Of a DNA stretch of 50,701 nt, positions 7,684-15,471 are shown one piece after another. The notes under the pieces were generated by a model. It worked only from the letters and a program-made list of their open reading frames with translations. It was not told the origin of the DNA and did not search any database. The DNA is from Legionellales bacterium UBA4759 (GTDB taxonomy: Bacteria; Pseudomonadota; Gammaproteobacteria; Legionellales; Legionellaceae). The stretch spans positions 1 to 50,701 of the forward strand of contig DHHZ01000094.1 in NCBI GenBank assembly GCA_002403515.1. The letters are read 5' to 3'. The translations under genes were made by a program, and so were the position numbers. The stretch's first letter is position 1, and every line of letters begins with the position of its first letter.

Positions 7684-7712
7684 TATATTTTCTATATAAA
7701 ACATGTTATAAT
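7684..7712 (+). promoter_or_regulatory. Extended -10 promoter upstream of icmR-icmQ
   Basis: TGT followed by a consensus TATAAT (7707-7712) forms an extended -10 element. A weak -35 (TATATT, 7684-7689) lies 17 bases upstream. It sits 45 bases before the icmR-like start in the 197-base gap after icmS, implying that icmR-icmQ begin a separate transcript. Confidence 0.55.
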
Positions 7713-7757
7713 GTATAGAAGATTGTAGATAAATTTTTATATCTAATGAGGTGATGT

Positions 7758-7982
7758 ATGGTTTCTATAGATCAATTAAACACTTTAGCGACACAAATAC
7801 AGAAAACCATTGATAATTTTGCCAATACAGTTATGCGTATGCATAATCAAAATCCTGGAAATACCAATTTGAAAAAAGCAGGTGATGAATTAAATGCAGC
7901 TCAAGAAAATTTGAGAAATGCTTTGTTTGGACATGACAAAAATAGTAAATTAGAACAAAATACAACAAAATACAACCAATAA
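7758..7982 (+). CDS. Small helical protein in the IcmR position (candidate IcmR functional homologue)
   Basis: This 74-residue protein has no sequence signature that I recognise. It is polar and likely helical, with heptad-like hydrophobic positions over residues 1-60 (IDQLNTLATQIQKTIDNFANTVM, then a second helix KAGDELNAAQENLRNAL) and an Asn/Lys-rich tail. It is assigned by position: it lies between icmS and icmQ, where Legionella has icmR. The chaperones of IcmQ at this site are known to be hypervariable across Legionella and Coxiella and are called functional homologues of IcmR. The GAGGTG ribosome binding site is good. Identity as an IcmQ partner is inference. Confidence 0.7.
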   Translation: MVSIDQLNTLATQIQKTIDNFANTVMRMHNQNPGNTNLKKAGDELNAAQENLRNALFGHDKNSKLEQNTTKYNQ

Positions 7983-8028
7983 TAATTCAATGTGTCGCTA
8001 AACTACAGATGCGTTAAATGGAGTTAAA

Positions 8029-8625
8029 ATGGCTCAAAAGTCAGCTTTAAGCCTAGAGCAAGCTAAAAAAATTCAGGAAATTCTGAACAAGCTTGCTCAA
8101 TCTCCAAATTTTAGTCAATCTACTTTCCTAACATTAATCCAAAAACAACTTATTCAATTATCTGAAGACTTTAACCAAGCCGTTCAAAATATCTATTTTG
8201 CTGAAGAAGCTACCCCACAACCTGAACAGGAATTGCCTAATCATGAGTTGGTATTCATTAGCATCTATTGTTCTGATGGCTCAGATCTATCTGCCTGGGA
8301 AAGGGTAATATCAAATTTACCCAAACAATATATCAGCAGGCCTATTTATTTACATGAGCAAGATGCGCAAAAGATGGCTAAATCCAGGCCTGTAGTTATC
8401 AATGAAGGTTATGTGGCTGTTTATGTGGATAAAAACGCTATTTTTGCAACTGGAAGTGATATGGTTATGCAAGATAAATTTGGCAACCAATTGTTAAGTC
8501 TTAAAGATAGAGCAATTGATTTAAAAAAAATAAGCTTTTTTTGGCACAGATCCAAACAATATTCTCTCAAAGAACAAGCCTTGGTTTTTTCTAAAATTGT
8601 TCCTGATTTTATTCAAGAAGATTAA
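8029..8625 (+). CDS. icmQ: Type IVB secretion system protein IcmQ
   Basis: The 198-residue protein matches IcmQ, which binds membranes and NAD+ and is held soluble by its IcmR-type chaperone. The N-terminal 60 residues are helical and amphipathic (the IcmR-binding and membrane-inserting part in Legionella). The C-terminal domain has the conserved ELVFISIYCSDGSDLSAWERVISNLP, ISRPIYLHE, NEGYVAVYV, DKFGNQLLSLKD and FWHRSKQYSLKE stretches. GGAG precedes the ATG. It is separated from the icmR-like gene by 46 bases and followed by an AT-rich gap with possible -10 sequences (TATAAA, TATAAC) before icmP. Confidence 0.93.
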   Translation: MAQKSALSLEQAKKIQEILNKLAQSPNFSQSTFLTLIQKQLIQLSEDFNQAVQNIYFAEEATPQPEQELPNHELVFISIYCSDGSDLSAWERVISNLPKQYISRPIYLHEQDAQKMAKSRPVVINEGYVAVYVDKNAIFATGSDMVMQDKFGNQLLSLKDRAIDLKKISFFWHRSKQYSLKEQALVFSKIVPDFIQED

Positions 8626-8706
8626 TTTTTTTTTCTTGAACTCTTTTCTTATTTCCTATAGTTCGGTATAAACTAGAATATAACAAAAAAAAATAAAGAA
8701 CTTTCT

Positions 8707-9837
8707 ATGGCTGCAGGTGGACAACAAGGTGGTGCTGATAATAGTATGGCGCCGCTTTTAATCGGCGGGTTTATAATGATAGTGGTCGCATTATTGTGGT
8801 ATTACCAACATACTACCATAGTTCGATTTTTATTTATTATTAATATCATCCAAGCCTCGATTGTTGATTTACTCTGGCCTGGTGAACCCATGTCTGATGT
8901 TGTTCTATTCATGAAAACCGTCGATAAATCGCAAGTTGATTGGAATACATTGGTCAATGTAACGGTGATTGTTGGGAACTATATTCGTTACATTTACATG
9001 GCAATTTTAATTCTCTTGGCTTTTTTCCTATATCAAAAAGATATCTCTCACAAGTTTTGCAAAATTTATTCTATGAAAACCCTAAGCCAGCAAGAGCAAG
9101 AAAACTGGCCTGCGATTTCGCCAGTGATTAATCAAGATTTGGTTGCTCAAGATATTGATGCCGGCCCATGGGCCATGGCATTAAATCCCATGGATTTTGC
9201 AAAAAAATATCATTTGTTAAAACAAAACGATTTGTTATTAGACTCCAATACCCCAGGTCAAGAAATGACAGCGTCTATTAAAAAAGCAGAAGCCAAAAGA
9301 ATATTTACTATGCAATTGGGACCTTTGTGGAGAGGATTTTCCAACTGCCAACCCCATGTTTCTGCCCTGGCAGCAATTTTTTTAGCGCGAATGAACCGTG
9401 ATAGAAATGCTGCCAAAGAAATTTCTAATTCGCTGAGTGTGAGTTTTTCTAAAGGTAAAATAGATTATTCTGCAGCTTATCCGGTGTTAACCAAATATCA
9501 AAATACACCTGAGGCTGTTGAATTAGAGCAAATGCATGCTTATGTCTATACCTTGATGGCGTCTCTTATCGAAAAAGCAAGGCAAGATGGTGTCGTACCC
9601 AGCGCTGAATTTTTATGGTTAAAACCAATCGATAGACGCTTGTGGTACATGCTCAATTGTGTAGGAAGACAAACACCTTTTGCAGAAATTTCTGGTGCTT
9701 TTGCGCACTGGAAAGCTGAGAAAGTCATGGGTCGGCGCTCTTTAACACCAATGATTGATGAGGCCATCAAGGCTTTAGATATGGCCATTAAAGACGTGAA
9801 GCTATCACCTAAAGAATTGCAGGAGTTACCTAAATGA
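8707..9837 (+). CDS. icmP: Type IVB secretion system coupling-complex protein DotM/IcmP
   Basis: The 376-residue protein matches DotM (IcmP), an inner-membrane member of the type IV coupling complex with DotL, DotN, IcmS and IcmW. Three hydrophobic segments near residues 14-34, 38-58 and 90-112 form the membrane part. The cytosolic C-terminal domain, which in Legionella recognises acidic Glu-rich effector signals, carries family stretches such as GPWAMALNPMDFAKKYHLL, GPLWRGFSNCQPHVSALAAIFLARMNRD and RRLWYMLNCVGRQTPFAEISGAFAHW. No clear ribosome binding site precedes the ATG. The gene overlaps icmO by four bases. Confidence 0.95.
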   Translation: MAAGGQQGGADNSMAPLLIGGFIMIVVALLWYYQHTTIVRFLFIINIIQASIVDLLWPGEPMSDVVLFMKTVDKSQVDWNTLVNVTVIVGNYIRYIYMAILILLAFFLYQKDISHKFCKIYSMKTLSQQEQENWPAISPVINQDLVAQDIDAGPWAMALNPMDFAKKYHLLKQNDLLLDSNTPGQEMTASIKKAEAKRIFTMQLGPLWRGFSNCQPHVSALAAIFLARMNRDRNAAKEISNSLSVSFSKGKIDYSAAYPVLTKYQNTPEAVELEQMHAYVYTLMASLIEKARQDGVVPSAEFLWLKPIDRRLWYMLNCVGRQTPFAEISGAFAHWKAEKVMGRRSLTPMIDEAIKALDMAIKDVKLSPKELQELPK

Positions 9838-12167
9838 CAACACGCGGTATTGATGTACAACGTGAGTTAGACCCGCAAAAGCTTTTGCGTGATACTCGTT
9901 CATTTGGAGAAAAATCTGCTGATTTTTTTAGAAAACCAATTAATTCAGCATTGGTAATTTTTGCTGCAGCGATGACCATGTATTTTATGCCTGTTGCATG
10001 CTTTTGGATAATGCTTTTCGGTATTTTTTTATTTTTTTACGCCTTTGGACAAAAACAAAAACTTCCTTTTCGTCTACCGCAGGTTAGTAAACTACAAGAT
10101 TTTAATGATCTTAAGCCTGGTATTAAAACACCTTATAATGCTCGCGGCATTGCATTTTTTGGCAATGATATTAAAACCAATGAGGAATTGTGGTTTGCTA
10201 ATGAGGATATGCGTACGCATGTATTAATATTTGGTTCTACAGGTTCGGGTAAAACTGAAGCATTGGTTTCATTAGCATTTAATGCATTGGTACAAGCCAG
10301 TGGCTTTATTTATGTCGATGGTAAAGGTGATAACTCTCTTTTTTCAAAGATTTTTTCAATGGTTCGTGGCATGGGTCGTGAAGATGACCTCTTGCTTGTA
10401 AACTTTATGACGGGTGCTCGTGATATTATTGGGCCGCAAGAGAAACGTTTATCCAATACTTTGAATCCTTTTTGCCAAGGTTCTTCAAGTATGTTAACAC
10501 AATTGGTGGTGAGCCTAATGGGGGACTCTGGGCAATCATCGGATGGCGACATGTGGAAAGGTCGTGCCATAGCCTTCGTAGAAGCTTTGATGCGCGTATT
10601 GGTTTACATGCGTGATGAAGGTGCTATTTTATTAGATGCCAACAGTATTCGAAACTACTTTGATTTAAATCGTTTGGAAATGATTGTATTAGATAAAATT
10701 TTTCCACGGGATGACCAAGAAAGTGTGAGTATCGAGTCAATTCCAAAGGTAGTAACAGATCCACTAAGAAATTATTTGGGTACCTTGCCAGGCTGGACCA
10801 AAGAGAAAAAAGGAAAGCAAGTATCTCAGGTTTGGGAGCAGCACGGATTTATTACCATGCAGTTGGTACGAAGTTTTTCCTCTTTAGCTGATACCTATGG
10901 TCATATTATTCGTACGAATTTGGCTGAAGTAGATTTTAAAGACGTGGTTTTGAATCGCCGAATTTTAGTAGTGCTGTTACCTGCTTTAGAGAAATCGCCA
11001 GATGAGTTAGCCAACTTGGGTAAAATTATTGTTTCTTCATTAAAAGCAATGATGGCAGCGGGCCTTGGTGAGGAGGTTGAAGGGGATTATCGTGATGTTA
11101 TTGAACGTAAACCAACCAATGCGCCAACACCATTTTTATGTATTTTAGATGAGTATGGCTATTATGCTGTAAAAGGCTTTGCTGTGGTGCCAGCTCAGGC
11201 ACGTTCTTTGGGCTTCTCTGCGATTTTTGCGGGGCAGGATTTACCTGCTTTCCAAAAGGCTTCCAAAGAAGAAGCAGCATCTATTGGTGCAAACTGCAAT
11301 ATTAAAATTTGTATGAAGTTAGAAGATCCAACCGATACATGGGATTTCTTCACCAAAACAGCAGGTGAGGCTTATGTCACAAAGGTTGATTCTTTTCAGG
11401 TTAAAGACTCGAGTATGTCCAATAGTTATATGGATACAAGAAGTTCATCTTTTGAAAAAAGAGCGCGTATTGATTTGTTAGATTTAAAAGAACAAACAGA
11501 GGGTGAGGGGCATATCTTTTTCAAATCAAAAATTGTGCGTGCCAAAATGTTTTATGCAAATCCCTCACCTGTTAAAAAAATCAAATTGAATCAATTCTTA
11601 AAAGTTGAAGGACCACCGGATGATTATATTGCTAAATTATTTGCGCAGTTAAAACATTTCTATGATTTACTAGAGGCAGAAAACTATGGTTTTCCACCCG
11701 TAGAACCCAACGATGTCTTAGTGCGTACCCGAGAACTTTTATCAAGAAACCCTGAAGAACCTAAAATTGATTGTGCTTTGAAAATGTTACTTGATTTTGA
11801 AGGGGCTCAAGAATTAATAGAAGATTCTGAAGCCCTGGATTTTGAAGCTCAAGAAGGAGAAATTAGTATATTTTCTTCATTGAAATGGCCATCAAATTAT
11901 CCAACACTCATGGTCAAAAATATTTCAGAATTCAGTGAACCTTTGATTGAAGGACTAGAATTTCAATCAACTATGGCTTCAATCCAGACTCTTGCTGGTG
12001 AAAAAATGCAAACAAGTCAAAAAATTGCATGCGAATTGATTGCTGATATTAAAAAATGTACTAGTTATCCCAATTACATTCCAGATGAAATCAGCCCGCA
12101 AGATCTGGCTCAAATTACACAATTTATCTCTGATAAAATTCAACGTGTTGTAGATTCATCAAAATAA
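9834..12167 (+). CDS. icmO: Type IVB coupling ATPase DotL/IcmO
   Basis: At 777 residues this is a full-length DotL, the VirD4/TraG-like coupling ATPase that receives substrates and feeds them into the Dot/Icm channel. Two transmembrane segments lie near residues 38-72. A Walker A loop GSTGSGKT is at residues 134-141, and a Walker B-type ILDEYGYY has its Asp-Glu at 439-440. SLGFSAIFAGQD follows. The last 200 or so residues form the tail that in Legionella binds DotN, IcmS-IcmW and LvgA, and its acidic stretches are present here. It overlaps icmP by four bases, suggesting coupled translation. An intact ATPase implies a working coupling complex. Confidence 0.97.
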   Translation: MTTRGIDVQRELDPQKLLRDTRSFGEKSADFFRKPINSALVIFAAAMTMYFMPVACFWIMLFGIFLFFYAFGQKQKLPFRLPQVSKLQDFNDLKPGIKTPYNARGIAFFGNDIKTNEELWFANEDMRTHVLIFGSTGSGKTEALVSLAFNALVQASGFIYVDGKGDNSLFSKIFSMVRGMGREDDLLLVNFMTGARDIIGPQEKRLSNTLNPFCQGSSSMLTQLVVSLMGDSGQSSDGDMWKGRAIAFVEALMRVLVYMRDEGAILLDANSIRNYFDLNRLEMIVLDKIFPRDDQESVSIESIPKVVTDPLRNYLGTLPGWTKEKKGKQVSQVWEQHGFITMQLVRSFSSLADTYGHIIRTNLAEVDFKDVVLNRRILVVLLPALEKSPDELANLGKIIVSSLKAMMAAGLGEEVEGDYRDVIERKPTNAPTPFLCILDEYGYYAVKGFAVVPAQARSLGFSAIFAGQDLPAFQKASKEEAASIGANCNIKICMKLEDPTDTWDFFTKTAGEAYVTKVDSFQVKDSSMSNSYMDTRSSSFEKRARIDLLDLKEQTEGEGHIFFKSKIVRAKMFYANPSPVKKIKLNQFLKVEGPPDDYIAKLFAQLKHFYDLLEAENYGFPPVEPNDVLVRTRELLSRNPEEPKIDCALKMLLDFEGAQELIEDSEALDFEAQEGEISIFSSLKWPSNYPTLMVKNISEFSEPLIEGLEFQSTMASIQTLAGEKMQTSQKIACELIADIKKCTSYPNYIPDEISPQDLAQITQFISDKIQRVVDSSK

Positions 12168-12178
12168 AAGGAAATAAT

Positions 12179-12832
12179 GTGGTTGAAGATATTTTAGATG
12201 TGTTAAAAAATAAAAAAATTAATCAACAGTCTACTTCTAAATTGATGAGTTTTTATATCATTATATTATTAACTAATTTAGCGATTGGTTTTCTAACTTA
12301 TGTATCTTATATTATTCCTCGGGAACCCAATTATTTTTATACCACTATGAACGGGCAGTTTTATAAATTGGTACCTCTTAGCATGCCCAATACTTCAGAT
12401 GTAGTTGTTCAACAATGGGCTAATTTGGCGGTTATTGATACATTTACATATGATTTTGTGAACTACAATACAAGTTTAGAAAAAGACTCTCAATATTTCA
12501 CCTCTTCAGGTTGGTATACATTTTTGCGCTCTTTAACGGATTCGAATAATTTATCAAAAGTTATTAGTAAAAAATTAGTCGTCTCTGCAGTTGCTATCAA
12601 ACCACCATCCATATTGATGAAGGGTATGCTCAATGGGGTATATTCATGGAGAATCCAACTCCCCATATTAGTCACATACCAGTCTGCGAGTGAGTTTGTA
12701 CAACAAAATCTTCTTGTGACCTTGTTGGTTTGTCGAATTCCAACTTTGGATAATCCCAAAGGTTTGGGTATAGATCAATTTGTTGTTACAACTTTTGTTG
12801 ATGATACAAATCCATCACAAGTTTCACAATAA
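12179..12832 (+). CDS. Second DotI/IcmL-like inner-membrane protein (paralogue)
   Basis: This 217-residue protein is a clear paralogue of the DotI encoded at 13755. It has one transmembrane segment near residues 25-48 (FYIIILLTNLAIGFLTYVSYI), and its periplasmic VirB8-like domain shares many residues with DotI, including DSNNL, KKLVVS and GIDQFV. The start is GTG at 12179, because the overlapping ATG frame closes after six codons; an AAGGA sequence lies six bases upstream. It occupies the place between icmO and icmN where Legionella has no gene. Coxiella is also reported to have two IcmL copies. DotI and DotJ form a VirB8-like inner-membrane complex; whether this copy joins it is inference. 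Confidence 0.9.
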   Translation: MVEDILDVLKNKKINQQSTSKLMSFYIIILLTNLAIGFLTYVSYIIPREPNYFYTTMNGQFYKLVPLSMPNTSDVVVQQWANLAVIDTFTYDFVNYNTSLEKDSQYFTSSGWYTFLRSLTDSNNLSKVISKKLVVSAVAIKPPSILMKGMLNGVYSWRIQLPILVTYQSASEFVQQNLLVTLLVCRIPTLDNPKGLGIDQFVVTTFVDDTNPSQVSQ

Positions 12833-12895
12833 ACCTCTTGTTATTTAATTTAAACTATGATGATAATCATATAATTATAATTAATTTTTGTTTAT

Positions 12896-13462
12896 ATGAA
12901 TAAAACTATCATGCAAAAAAAAATTACCATTTGGGGCACTATCCTTTTAATTTTTCTTTTGCAATCCTGTCATGGTGGTGCAAATTCAAGATGGAGTGAG
13001 GGCTCCATGCAATTGCCTTCTCATAAATCTGAAAGAGACCCTGATAAGCTTAAACAAGAGCAACGTTTAAAAATGGAAGGTTTGAGTATTATTCAAACTG
13101 GGCAGTATAACATGGTCAGTATACCAGCCGGGCTGCTTTTTGCGCAGCATTCTCCAAAAATTTCATGGAGTTCATATCCTATTCTTAATGATGTGGCCTG
13201 TTATATTCGGATGTTTCGGAAAGTAGAGGTTGAAATAAATGTGTATGAATATTGCCGAGATACCCATAACCGAATATATGCTTTAAGTTTGGCACGAGCT
13301 AGCGAGGTTGCTGATTATTTGGTAGCGCAAGGTATCGATGGTCGAGTTGTGACTGCCAGAGGGTTAGGAAATGATAAACCCATCATGAGCAATGAATGTG
13401 ATAATGCAACAAGCCTTGCAAATTCACGTATTGAAATTTTGTTTAAAGAAGAATTGACATAA
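12896..13462 (+). CDS. icmN: Type IVB outer-membrane lipoprotein DotK/IcmN (OmpA-like domain)
   Basis: The 188-residue protein is a lipoprotein with an OmpA-like peptidoglycan-binding domain, matching DotK (IcmN). A lipobox (LLQSC) ends the signal peptide near residue 29. The C-terminal domain shows VEVEINVYEYCRD, LARASEVADYLVAQGID, ARGLGNDKPI and ANSRIEI, close to the usual OmpA pattern. DotK decorates the outer-membrane core of the Legionella apparatus and is partly dispensable there. The ATG at 12896 lacks an obvious ribosome binding site. The gap before it is AT-rich with a TATAAT-like sequence. The next gene begins two bases after the stop. Confidence 0.9.
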   Translation: MNKTIMQKKITIWGTILLIFLLQSCHGGANSRWSEGSMQLPSHKSERDPDKLKQEQRLKMEGLSIIQTGQYNMVSIPAGLLFAQHSPKISWSSYPILNDVACYIRMFRKVEVEINVYEYCRDTHNRIYALSLARASEVADYLVAQGIDGRVVTARGLGNDKPIMSNECDNATSLANSRIEILFKEELT

Positions 13463-13463
13463 A

Positions 13464-13751
13464 ATGAGTAAAAATAAATTTTTAAAAATAAAAAACAAAC
13501 GTTACTTTTATGTTTTTTCATATCGAAATATCTTAAATACATTGATATTTTTAGGTATTTGTAATTTAATCTTTTTAGGGGTGGCAACATTTTTATTTTT
13601 TACGCGAGGAATGCATACATATTTTGCAACCAGTGGGTATTCCAATCCCCAACAATTAACCCCTATCGATGGGCCAAATTACTCATCTCAACCTTTATTA
13701 CAAGATGATATACCAAGTGATGAAGGTCCGGATATGAGCTTATTAAGATAA
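13464..13751 (+). CDS. icmM: Type IVB inner-membrane protein DotJ/IcmM
   Basis: This 95-residue protein has a positively charged N-terminus, one transmembrane segment near residues 26-47, and a short periplasmic tail whose YFATSGYSNPQQLTPIDGPN resembles the post-membrane part of DotI (YFPTSENGRITPIYPLDQP). It lacks the VirB8-like domain. Length and order (between dotK and dotI) match DotJ (IcmM), which in Legionella forms a complex with DotI. Sequence similarity is modest, so the call rests on size, topology and position. It is tightly packed with its neighbours. Confidence 0.8.
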   Translation: MSKNKFLKIKNKRYFYVFSYRNILNTLIFLGICNLIFLGVATFLFFTRGMHTYFATSGYSNPQQLTPIDGPNYSSQPLLQDDIPSDEGPDMSLLR

Positions 13752-13754
13752 GGA

Positions 13755-14408
13755 ATGAATGTGACAACAGATGGGTTAACACAAATTGTCGTCAGAAATC
13801 AATTTTATCAAGATGGTGTACACCGTTTGATAATAGGTATTGTTATTTCCTTTGTTTTTAATATTTTTGCTATATTTTCTATTATTTATATATATACGCA
13901 TCCACCTGCGCCAGTTTATTTTCCGACTTCAGAAAATGGTCGTATAACGCCTATCTATCCGCTGGATCAACCCCACCCAGGTGATTCTGTGGTATTGCAA
14001 TGGACCAATTTAGCGGCAATAGCCGCCTTTTCTTATAATTTTGTCAACTATCGTTCAGAACTTGAGGCAGCCTCAGAATTCTTCACAGCTGATGGATGGA
14101 CTTCTTTCTTGAAATCCATAAAAGACTCTAACAACTTATTGGCAGTTGTGACAAAAAAATTGGTTGTTTCTGGCCAAGCAACTAGAACACCAGAGATTTT
14201 ACAAAAGGGTGTATTAAATGGTCGATATTCTTGGCGTATTAAAATACCAATGATCATTACCTATCAGTCCTCTGAGCAATATACAACCCAAAATGTCGAT
14301 GTTATTTTGTTGGTAACTCGTATTTCTACATTAAACAATCCACAAGGCATTGGGATTGATCAATTTGTTACCTCAACTGTCGATTCTACTCAGGTTGGAG
14401 GTGCTTGA
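13755..14408 (+). CDS. icmL: Type IVB inner-membrane protein DotI/IcmL
   Basis: This 217-residue protein matches DotI (IcmL), the VirB8-like inner-membrane component. A transmembrane segment lies near residues 26-50. The periplasmic domain contains LQWTNLAAIAAFSYNFVNYR, DGWTSFLKSIKDSNNL, GRYSWRIKIPMIITYQS and NPQGIGIDQFV, all typical. The ATG at 13755 directly abuts an AAGGA sequence; a GTG at 13761 would have better spacing and cannot be excluded. It is the canonical copy by position, next to icmK. A paralogue lies 1.6 kb upstream. Confidence 0.95.
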   Translation: MNVTTDGLTQIVVRNQFYQDGVHRLIIGIVISFVFNIFAIFSIIYIYTHPPAPVYFPTSENGRITPIYPLDQPHPGDSVVLQWTNLAAIAAFSYNFVNYRSELEAASEFFTADGWTSFLKSIKDSNNLLAVVTKKLVVSGQATRTPEILQKGVLNGRYSWRIKIPMIITYQSSEQYTTQNVDVILLVTRISTLNNPQGIGIDQFVTSTVDSTQVGGA

Positions 14409-15469
14409 TGAAAAACAAATTATTTGTTTTGATAAGCTCTTTATCCCTACAACTTATCGCCCAACAAGCCAATACAAACCAACAGGCATTGGAACAATTG
14501 CGAATTTTGCAAAATCGTTTTGACTCTTCACCGAATAAATCTGCAAACGGTTCAAATGCTGCGGCAACGCCAAAAACCCAAGCAAATCCTATGCCAAATC
14601 TACCCTCTCCGGGAAGCAATAATCCATCTGCGGCTAACACATCAACACCGACACCCATGAATAATCCCTCAAATATAGTGACTCATTCAGATGATGTGAT
14701 GATTGATGATTTAGCTTTTGAGCAGGTTGAAAATCAATTGTTTCCTATGCACGAAAAAGAAATTGTAAAGCTTCGTAATAAGTATCAAAAAATTGAACAA
14801 GCCAAAGTCGAAGTCCCAGGTACACCACCAAAACCAGTAGCAACTTCCCAGCTTGTGAATTTATCTCCTGGTTCGACTCCGCCTGTTGTCCGTTTATCCC
14901 AAGGGTTTGTCAGTTCTTTAGTATTTTTAGATTCTAGTGGTGCACCATGGCCCATTAGTGCATATGATTTAGGTGATCCTACAGCCTTTAACATTGTTTG
15001 GGATAAAACCGGTAATACGCTGATGATTCAAGCTAGTAAACTCTATAATTATGGAAATTTAGCTGTTCGTTTAGAGGGCTTAAATACCCCGGTGATGTTA
15101 ACCTTGATTCCAGGACAAAAAGTTGTTGATTATCGAGTAGACATGCGAGTTCAGGGATACGGCCCTAATGCACAAATTGCAACCATTTCAGAAAATTTAC
15201 CACCCTCAGCAAACAAAATTTTGCTGCATATCTTAGACGGTGTACCTCCTAACGGAAGTAGTCGATTGACTGTCAGTGGTGGGGATGCCAGAGGCTGGTT
15301 ATTTAAGAACAAAATGTATATCAGAACTAACTTAACTGTTTTATCACCTGCTTGGCTTGCTACAATGACCAGTGCTGATGGTATGCATGCTTATGAGATG
15401 CAAAAATCTCCGGTAATTTTAGTATCATGGCATGGCAAAGTGATGCAATTAAAAGTTGAGGGATTATAA
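14408..15469 (+). CDS. icmK: Type IVB core-complex protein DotH/IcmK
   Basis: The 353-residue protein matches DotH (IcmK), an outer-membrane core component that with DotC and DotD builds the ring around DotG. A signal peptide (MKNKLFVLISSLSLQLIA) is followed by a long Asn, Pro and Ser-rich linker to about residue 95. The conserved domain contains GAPWPISAYDLGDPTAFNIVWDK, LYNYGNLAVRLEGLNTPVMLTLIPGQKVVDYRVDMRVQGYGPNA and ALWLATM-type sequence near the end. ATG at 14408 shares one base with the icmL stop; a TTG one codon earlier is unlikely. It is three bases from icmE. Confidence 0.95.
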   Translation: MKNKLFVLISSLSLQLIAQQANTNQQALEQLRILQNRFDSSPNKSANGSNAAATPKTQANPMPNLPSPGSNNPSAANTSTPTPMNNPSNIVTHSDDVMIDDLAFEQVENQLFPMHEKEIVKLRNKYQKIEQAKVEVPGTPPKPVATSQLVNLSPGSTPPVVRLSQGFVSSLVFLDSSGAPWPISAYDLGDPTAFNIVWDKTGNTLMIQASKLYNYGNLAVRLEGLNTPVMLTLIPGQKVVDYRVDMRVQGYGPNAQIATISENLPPSANKILLHILDGVPPNGSSRLTVSGGDARGWLFKNKMYIRTNLTVLSPAWLATMTSADGMHAYEMQKSPVILVSWHGKVMQLKVEGL

Positions 15470-15471
15470 CG

